DNA from: Cyanobium sp. FGCU6
GTDB taxonomy: Bacteria > Cyanobacteriota > Cyanobacteriia > PCC-6307 > Cyanobiaceae
Length of the DNA stretch: 64,000 nucleotides
NCBI GenBank assembly: GCA_024958655.1
Contig: JANWUR010000002.1
Span: 248,001 to 312,000 of the forward strand
Reading direction: 5' to 3'
Within the stretch, counting starts at the first letter, position 1. Each line of letters starts with the position of its first letter. The translations under genes and the position numbers were made by a program. Positions 50,106 through 56,219 of the stretch are shown here, in pieces. The notes under the pieces are model-generated. The model saw only the letters and a program-made list of their open reading frames with translations, ran no database searches and was not told where the DNA came from.

Positions 50106-52775
50106 TCAGTTTCCCTTGTGAAACGGACAGCCGCCGGCAGCCTGGGGCTGGGCGCTGAGCCAGGGATCGGGCTGGAGAAAGAAGTTGGGCTTGAGGATCT
50201 GTTCGCCGTCAAAGCTGGCATGAAAGGTAGGCGTGAGTGATGCTGAGATCGGCGGCACCACGTAACGGCGATCCACCTGCACGCTGCGGCCGCACTGGTG
50301 TTCGCTGGCGCTGAACTCCATGAACGAGCGGGTCAGCGTGTGGTGATCCGCCATCCGCACCCCTGCCTGTGCATAGGAGTGAAGCACCGCCACATTGAGC
50401 TCGACCACGGCACGGTCGCGCCAGAGACTGCGCTCCGAGCTGGTGTCCAGTCCCAGTCTGGCGGCAATCAGCGGCAGCTGGTTGTAGCGGTCGAGATCGG
50501 CGAAATTGCGGGCGCCGATCTCGGTGCCCATGTAGAAGCCGTTGAACGGCGCCGCCGTGTACTGAATGCCGCCGCAGTCAAAGGCCATGTTGCTCACCGC
50601 CGGCAACGCATACCAACGCAGATCGAGCTCCGCGAACCAGGAGTACTCCGGATGGCGGATCGGCACCTCCAGAATCAGTTCGCGCGGCAGCTCAAACCAG
50701 CGGGGCGACCGGCCAGGCCGCTGAATGACGATCGGCAGCAGATCGAAGCGGCCCCGCTCGCCCGGCTCCCAGCCCATGGCGAGCAGCGCGTCGGTGAACG
50801 CCAGCTGCATCGGGTCTCCCAGGATGGAGCCATCGCTCTGCCGGTAGCCCGCATAGCGGCAGAACTGCGGATTCCAGATCCGCCGGCCATCGGGCTTGAA
50901 CACCGTGATCGTGGAGCGCAGTTCGCCGCCATTGGTGGCGGCGGCAATGTGATCGAGGATGGCCTCGAACATCTCCTCCTCGCTCTCAAGCTCGCGCCGA
51001 TCGCGCACATCGAGCTCATGCCAGAGATGCCGGCCGAGGCAGCGGGTGGCATTGCGCCAGGCGAGCCGGGCACCCGTGGCGAGTTCGTCGTAAGTGTGGC
51101 TGTAGTGACCCTGCCGCTGCAGCTGTTCCTCCACCTCCGCCAGGCGCGGCTGCAGCACATCAACCAGGTTCTGCTCGCCGTAGGACTGCTGCAGAAAGGC
51201 CCGGGCCTCGCTGAGCTGGTCATGAATGGGCTGCAGCGATGGGCTGGTGGCCACCACCGGCTGCACGTCGCTGCCGGCGATGGACAGCAAGGGCCCCGTC
51301 GCGGTTGCCGCCGCACCGGGGGGCATCGGGCCGCCGGCGGCCAGCCAGCTCTCGAACATCGGGATGCAGCCGCCACAGACGGTCGTCGCCTTGGTCTGAC
51401 GGGCCAGATCGGCCAGGGTGAGCGACGGCTGCTGCTGGATCAGCTGTGCTGCACGATCGCAACGGACCCGGGCGCAGCGGCAGACGAGGTCGGCCGGGGC
51501 CCGCGGCAGCTCCTGCTGCAGCTGAAACTCACCGCTGCGGCGGAACAGCACCCGCATCCAGGCGGGTATCAGCTCACCCCGGATCAGCAGCCGTTCGGCC
51601 CGATGCAGATCGCCCCAGTGGCCCCGCACCTTCAGCGCCACCACCCGATGCTCGACCAGGGTCAGGCTGCGTTCGAGATCGCCCTGACGCCAGGTCAGCA
51701 GCTCACCGGAGTCGTGGACATCCCGGTCGCGCAGATCGAACAGGCGGAAATCAAGGCTGCGCTCCAGCACATCGACACGGCCATCGCGGCGTCGATACGT
51801 GAACAGCAGGGCGTTCTGCCCCTCGAGGCGGCCCGCCCGCCGGCTGATCACCCCCAGGGCCGGCACGATCTCGACCGGAATCCAGTCGACGACCCTGGTG
51901 CGAAGCATCTCGGCCAACGGTGTCCTGCCCTTGCAGAGACTGACGCTGGCGGCCGGACGCGGCGCAGCGGGTCGCTGATGAAAGTCGGTGGCCGCAGACT
52001 GGCTCCATCCATGCAGCAGCAGTTCCGCGACGGCGGCCTGAGGCTCCAGCCGCACGAGCTGAACTGACGCCTGTTGTTCGGCCAGGGCGAGCTCCAGTGC
52101 GGGGTCCAAGGCCTCATGAAACTGGCTGGCATCCACCCCGGTGGTGCTGCCGAGCAGTTCCAGCGCCCAGCCGGCCTCGCTGGCGCTGACGCCGGCCTGC
52201 AGGAGCGTGGCGCGCAGTTCGTCGGGGTCAAGCCGTCCATCGCCATCCCGGTCGCTGGCCTGGAACTTGAGGGCGGCAAAGCTCTCGGCACTGGAGATGG
52301 CCGTCTGCAGAGCGGAGCTGATGGCTGCCGCCGTCTGCTCCGCCGTGAACGCCTCAGGACCTTCCAGCCAGCGCTCCCCCCACCAGGGGTCGCGCAGCCA
52401 GTCCTCGATCGCAGCCAGCAGATCCTCAATAGCCAACCAGGCCAGCGGTTCGTTGCCATAGGGCCAGAGCAGCAGCCGCTGCAGGCTGAGCGCCTGATCG
52501 TGATGGCCCAGATCGGAGAGCAGCGGGCCATGGCGCAGCAGGGCAGCTCCGGGGGGACCATCAGGCAGATCCAGATGCCAGGGAGCGATCAGCAACACCG
52601 GTCGCTCGCCGGGTTCACAACGCGACGGTGACGCGCTGACCGTGTGCAGGAGCAGCAGCGGACCGTCTTCTCCCTCCGATGCTGCGCCTGGAAGCTGGGC
52701 CTGAATCCCGAGGCGCTCGGCGATCAGCCGGTTCAGCGGGTGATGGGGATCAGCGCAGACAAGCGTGGGACTCAT
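50106..52775 (-). CDS. Multidomain nitric oxide synthase (EF-hand, BFD [2Fe-2S], NOS oxygenase)
   Basis: An 889-residue protein. Residues 1-160 are unrecognised. Residues 175-186 form an EF-hand loop (DRDGDGRLDPDE). Residues about 285-425 are an unrecognised globular region. Cysteines C432, C434, C467 and C470 (CRC, then CGGC) fit a BFD-type [2Fe-2S] domain. Residues about 535-870 are a NOS oxygenase: AWRNATRCLGR with the haem-thiolate C579, PAVSNMAFDCGGIQ, FNGFYMGTEIGARNFADLDR with the arginine-binding E752, and ADHHTLTRSFMEF. No flavin reductase domain is attached. It would make NO from arginine or act on a related substrate, with an outside reductase. Confidence 0.9.
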   Translation of the reverse strand: MSPTLVCADPHHPLNRLIAERLGIQAQLPGAASEGEDGPLLLLHTVSASPSRCEPGERPVLLIAPWHLDLPDGPPGAALLRHGPLLSDLGHHDQALSLQRLLLWPYGNEPLAWLAIEDLLAAIEDWLRDPWWGERWLEGPEAFTAEQTAAAISSALQTAISSAESFAALKFQASDRDGDGRLDPDELRATLLQAGVSASEAGWALELLGSTTGVDASQFHEALDPALELALAEQQASVQLVRLEPQAAVAELLLHGWSQSAATDFHQRPAAPRPAASVSLCKGRTPLAEMLRTRVVDWIPVEIVPALGVISRRAGRLEGQNALLFTYRRRDGRVDVLERSLDFRLFDLRDRDVHDSGELLTWRQGDLERSLTLVEHRVVALKVRGHWGDLHRAERLLIRGELIPAWMRVLFRRSGEFQLQQELPRAPADLVCRCARVRCDRAAQLIQQQPSLTLADLARQTKATTVCGGCIPMFESWLAAGGPMPPGAAATATGPLLSIAGSDVQPVVATSPSLQPIHDQLSEARAFLQQSYGEQNLVDVLQPRLAEVEEQLQRQGHYSHTYDELATGARLAWRNATRCLGRHLWHELDVRDRRELESEEEMFEAILDHIAAATNGGELRSTITVFKPDGRRIWNPQFCRYAGYRQSDGSILGDPMQLAFTDALLAMGWEPGERGRFDLLPIVIQRPGRSPRWFELPRELILEVPIRHPEYSWFAELDLRWYALPAVSNMAFDCGGIQYTAAPFNGFYMGTEIGARNFADLDRYNQLPLIAARLGLDTSSERSLWRDRAVVELNVAVLHSYAQAGVRMADHHTLTRSFMEFSASEHQCGRSVQVDRRYVVPPISASLTPTFHASFDGEQILKPNFFLQPDPWLSAQPQAAGGCPFHKGN

Positions 52776-52990
52776 GCGGGGGGACGCTCGGATGAAGATG
52801 GTTGGGGCAGGGGACGCGAAATCCGGACAGCCTTAGCGAGCCAGCCATTCCGGGCCCATGGCATCAGCAATTCCTGCCAGGTACGGATCAGAGCATCAAG
52901 ATCAGCGTCGCGCGCATCGGGACGAGCAGAGGCATTGGCCATGCACTGGAGCGAGCCGCGATGGTCAGCAGCAGAATCATTGATGGTCAA
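52772..52990 (-). CDS. Small protein coupled to the NOS gene
   Basis: A 72-residue frame whose stop overlaps the NOS start (ATGA at 52772-52775). It begins MTINDSAADHRGSLQCMANA and contains DADLDALIRTWQELLMPWAR NGWLAKAV. It has no recognised family. The coupling to NOS and the absence of other genes in the gap make it worth keeping, with moderate confidence. Confidence 0.45.
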   Translation of the reverse strand: MTINDSAADHRGSLQCMANASARPDARDADLDALIRTWQELLMPWARNGWLAKAVRISRPLPQPSSSERPPA

Positions 52991-53188
52991 AGATCACTGC
53001 CGCGGACCTGAATCTATCGGCGCATGGCTTGCGTGGCAGCAGCCATATGACATCGATACGCGATCAAGCCCCGCAAAGCAGGCCGTGAGATCGATGCCGC
53101 CTGCCAGACAGGCCGGACGATGCCGCCTTCTGTGACCCAGGCGGCACGTCAACGCCGCCGCCCACTGCCGCTGCGTTGAACGCTTCGC

Positions 53189-54493
53189 TCAGCCGAGGCT
53201 GTCCACCACCACCGCCCAGCCCTTGCCGGGTGCATAGCGATAGGCACCGCCGCCGATGGGCTCCACCATCCAGCGCTTGCCGAAGTTCAGGCGGCTGAAA
53301 CTCAGCCCCATCCCCTTGGCGTTGAGGGTGGTGCCATGGATCAGATCCGACTCACCCCAGGGGTCGTTCACCACCACCTGGGTGGGGGTGTGGCCATAGA
53401 CGATCAGCCAATGCCCCGAGCCGGTGGGCCGATCGACAGGCCCGCGGTGGATGTAGCCGCAGGGGACGGGGATGCCGCGATTGATCTGCTGCTCGATCAG
53501 CTGGAAATCTGCGTTCTGCACCAACCGGGCTGTGACGCCGTAGTGAGCCAGGGCACGGAGCTGGGCGCTGGCGTCGGTGGTGTCGCCAAAGCGCTGCACC
53601 ACCGCCAGGTACTGGTCATCGCCATTGGCGCCCTTGAGCGTGCCGGGCTTGATCGTCTCCAGCAACATGGCGCAACTCGATGAGAAGCAGGTGCGGTCGC
53701 GCTGGGCCAGCTGGGCCGAGTCGCGCTGACTGAACCGGGGTACTCCCACCAGCGGGTTGGGATGGCGAATCACGCCTGCCCCGACCGGGGGGTTGTTGTT
53801 CACCCGAATGGGGGATGCGCTCCAGAGCGCGGCCTCTGCCTTGCGCCGCCGCCGCAGGCCGGCCTCACTGGGGCCACCGGGATTGACGTAAAGCATCAAC
53901 GCCGCGGGGAGCTTCTCCAGCTCACCGGCCTGCAGCACCTTGGTGATGGTGGTGAACCCCTTGCTGCCGAACCAGGCCGGGCCGCAGTTGTAGGTGAACG
54001 ACAGCAGTGCCGCCTGCTGGTTGTGGCCCAGCTCCGCCCAGCCAGGGATGCGCTGGGCCAGCAGCTGGGCGTCACGATTCAGTCGGCCGGCGAGCAGGGC
54101 ATCGGCCAGCTCCTGGCTGATCCGATCGCCCTTCTTGACCGGTGCACCGTCGTTGTACGTGGTGCTGCCCCAGCCGATGGTCCAGGGCTCAGCGCCAGTC
54201 TCGGGATCGGGGTAGGCGGTGAGCTTGCAGCCCTCGAACTCCTTGACCAGGGGCATGGCCACCGCGACGCCCGCGGGGATCTCAGTGGGCGCCTTGGTCT
54301 CCACCACTGCCTTCCACAGGTCCCGCAGCTCACTGCCCTCAGCCAGCGCCTCGGGCTCGTGCTGCACCAACCGGTCCAGCACCGCCTGCAGCCAAGCCCG
54401 GTGATGGCTCTTGGCCGGGTCGTAGTGGCTGACGTAGTTGCTGGTGGGGATCGCAGGCTTCCCCTGCAGAGGCGACCTGCTCATGGCTGCCAC
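53189..54493 (-). CDS. Endolysin: GH24 lysozyme fused to a C39-like peptidase
   Basis: A 434-residue protein. Residues about 80-225 form a T4-type lysozyme with catalytic Glu in KEFEGCKL (E87), Asp in YPDPETG (D96) and Thr in PWTIGWG (T105), then RDAQLLAQRIPGWAEL and GLRRRRKAE. Residues about 253-420 are papain-like C39: Cys in RTCFSSSCAMLL (C274), His in GSGHWLIVYGH (H361) and Asn/Asp in VVVNDPWGE. The two activities would cut glycan and peptide bonds. It overlaps the upstream small gene by 13 bases. Confidence 0.88.
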   Translation of the reverse strand: MAAMSRSPLQGKPAIPTSNYVSHYDPAKSHHRAWLQAVLDRLVQHEPEALAEGSELRDLWKAVVETKAPTEIPAGVAVAMPLVKEFEGCKLTAYPDPETGAEPWTIGWGSTTYNDGAPVKKGDRISQELADALLAGRLNRDAQLLAQRIPGWAELGHNQQAALLSFTYNCGPAWFGSKGFTTITKVLQAGELEKLPAALMLYVNPGGPSEAGLRRRRKAEAALWSASPIRVNNNPPVGAGVIRHPNPLVGVPRFSQRDSAQLAQRDRTCFSSSCAMLLETIKPGTLKGANGDDQYLAVVQRFGDTTDASAQLRALAHYGVTARLVQNADFQLIEQQINRGIPVPCGYIHRGPVDRPTGSGHWLIVYGHTPTQVVVNDPWGESDLIHGTTLNAKGMGLSFSRLNFGKRWMVEPIGGGAYRYAPGKGWAVVVDSLG

Positions 54494-54852
54494 CGCTCCA
54501 GATCGTCCGGCGACGCCCCGTCCAGCCAGGCCGAGAAGCCCTCATCGCCCATCTGCCCCACGGCGTGATCCGCTGCAGCCCGCGGGTCAAACAGGGCAAA
54601 CAGCGGCTCCAGGTCGTCACTGGTCCAGCTCTCGCCGGTGAGGGTCTCCAGCTTCTGGCGCACCACCTGCTCGAGCTCGGCGCCGGAGCAGCGCTGCAGC
54701 AGCCCCGGCAGCAGGGGATCGAGCTGGCGGAACAGCACCGGCGCCGCCTTCAGGATGCGGCGCTGCACAAACCGCCGCGCCAGCGGTTTCACCATGGCCT
54801 CCAGGAGCCCAAGGGCCAGGAAGGCGACGGCCAGATCAAGCAGCCAGCGCAT
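54481..54852 (-). CDS. Membrane-anchored lysis-cassette protein
   Basis: A 123-residue protein beginning MRWLLDLAVAFLALGLLEAM, one membrane anchor, then a helical acidic domain (RRILKAAPVLFRQLDPLLPG, LEQVVRQKLETLTGESWTSD). It lies between the holin-like and endolysin genes and overlaps both. A spanin-like or holin-partner role is possible but not shown by sequence. Confidence 0.6.
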   Translation of the reverse strand: MRWLLDLAVAFLALGLLEAMVKPLARRFVQRRILKAAPVLFRQLDPLLPGLLQRCSGAELEQVVRQKLETLTGESWTSDDLEPLFALFDPRAAADHAVGQMGDEGFSAWLDGASPDDLERWQP

Positions 54853-55204
54853 CGTCCCCGTCCTCATCGCTTGTGCCACTGCGGAACTGCCCGAGCCGGT
54901 TCCTGGGCGGCAGGTGCCGCACCGTTCCCGCCGGGATGCCGCCATCGGGGCCGCCGCCACCTGGACCTCGACCACCGGTTCCGGGGCCATGCCCCCGCCC
55001 GGAGTCCATGAAATAGGTGGCGGCCGACTGGCCCGCCAGGGCAATCGCCGGCAGGGCAAGAGCCCAGCGGCTCTCGCACAGGGCGATGTCCTTGGCGCGG
55101 ATCTCGCAGACCCCCACAAAGGCCATCAGCGAGAGGATCTCAGCGCCGACCAGGGCCAGGATCGGGGCGGTGTTGCTGCTCAGTTGCGGTGGTGCCATCG
55201 GCAT
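54836..55204 (-). CDS. Holin-like protein
   Basis: A 122-residue protein with two hydrophobic segments (APILALVGAEILSLMAFVGV and ALALPAIALAGQSAATYF) joined by a short charged loop, then a glycine/proline-rich and charged tail. Size, membrane pattern and place beside the endolysin fit a class II holin. Its stop overlaps the start of the next gene. ATG at 55204; a second ATG two codons later is possible. Confidence 0.65.
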   Translation of the reverse strand: MPMAPPQLSSNTAPILALVGAEILSLMAFVGVCEIRAKDIALCESRWALALPAIALAGQSAATYFMDSGRGHGPGTGGRGPGGGGPDGGIPAGTVRHLPPRNRLGQFRSGTSDEDGDDALAA

Positions 55205-55288
55205 CAGTGGGGCCGCCGCAGGCGAACCGGCCAGCCCTCCATGGGCCTTTGCCAGGCAGGCCCTTAGACCCAGCTGCAGGAAGGGGCC

Positions 55289-55918
55289 TCAGCCCCCACC
55301 TGCAAGCTGCTGGCGCAGGGCGGCGATGGCCTTCTTCTGGGCCCGCTGCACCGACATGGCGCTGATCTGGAGCCGCTCGGCTGCAGCGCGGAGCGACAGG
55401 CCCTCCAGGAGCGTGAGCCGCAGGGCCGTGGCCTGGGCCGCGGGCAGCTGCTCGACCAGCTGCTCCAGCGCCAGCTGCTGCTCGGCCTCGCTGGACCCCA
55501 GCTCGGGCTCAGGAGAGGCCAGCTGATCGAGCAGGCACGGCTCGCCATCACCGCTGGCATCGAGGCTGAGGTGCCCCAGCGGGCACTGGCCCTGCTCATG
55601 CAGCCGGCGCGGCACGCGCACCAGCCGCACCCGATCGCGCAGATGGTGCTGCAGGGCCCCGGTGATGCAGCGGCGCAGATAGGGCGCTGGCGGATCGCCT
55701 GCTCTGCAGCGGGGGGCGGAGCGAACCAGGGCCTCACGGGCCACCTGGATCAGATCCTCCCGCTCCACCAGCGGGAACAGGCGCCGGGCGGTGGCGTAAG
55801 CCAGGGCATCAGCCAGGGGCAGGTGCTCCAGCACCAGGGCATTGCGGGCCTTGAGGGCAGAACGGCTGAGAACCGGCGACTGCTGCTGGCGGCGAGGAGG
55901 GGAAGCGAGGGAAGCCAT
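55289..55918 (-). CDS. Sigma-70-like factor (regions 2 and 4)
   Basis: A 209-residue protein. Region 2 spans about 30-103 (LPLADALAYATARRLFPLVE, REDLIQVAREALVRS, RCITGALQHHLRDRVRLVRV) and region 4 about 150-205 (LEQLVEQLPAAQATALRLTL, LEGLSLRAAAERLQIS, then QRAQKKAIAAL), with a low-complexity linker between. It has the build of an alternative sigma factor. Starting at ATG 55918 puts it exactly 34 bases from a conserved structured element. It precedes the lysis cassette on the same strand and may drive it. Confidence 0.78.
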   Translation of the reverse strand: MASLASPPRRQQQSPVLSRSALKARNALVLEHLPLADALAYATARRLFPLVEREDLIQVAREALVRSAPRCRAGDPPAPYLRRCITGALQHHLRDRVRLVRVPRRLHEQGQCPLGHLSLDASGDGEPCLLDQLASPEPELGSSEAEQQLALEQLVEQLPAAQATALRLTLLEGLSLRAAAERLQISAMSVQRAQKKAIAALRQQLAGGG

Positions 55919-55952
55919 CTGGAGGACGGCGGAGAACCCCACCCCCACCGGC

Positions 55953-56009
55953 CGGCCGTAGCGCCGTGGCAAGGACGCCCCCCTGGGGGCGCATGGCCTG
56001 ATCCTTGAC
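55953..56009 (-). promoter_or_regulatory. Structured element, copy 2
   Basis: The sequence CGGCCGTAGCGCCGTGGCAA starts the copy. CAAGGA (55970-55975) pairs with TCCTTG (56002-56007), and inside CGCCCCC (55976-55982) pairs with GGGGGCG (55985-55991). It matches copy 1 at 32,962 at most positions, but the inner stem has different sequence with pairing kept. Confidence 0.6.
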
Positions 56010-56219
56010 GCGGCGCGAGGACTGGCCGACGGATGCGGTGGGTGCGCGCCGGGCCGGCGGCGACTCGACACCCCACTCAGCAACCAGGGCAGGCCCCAGA
56101 GCCACAGATGCCGCATGACGACTCACCTGATCCGTATTCGTTCCGCCTCCCTGTCCAGTCGGAGGAGAACGGCGCTTCGGCCGAAGACGAAAGAATCCGA
56201 ATCCGAAAGGAAGAGTGTG
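56010..56219. other. Gap between the sigma gene and the restriction operon
   Basis: About 210 bases with no supported gene. Short open frames on both strands overlap the ends of adjacent genes but lack a clear start or recognisable sequence. Base composition falls from GC-rich at the left to the lower-GC operon at the right. Confidence 0.4.

Noticed and set aside
50298-52067. A 589-codon frame on the plus strand within the NOS gene
   Set aside because: Antisense shadow of the NOS gene; no recognisable sequence.
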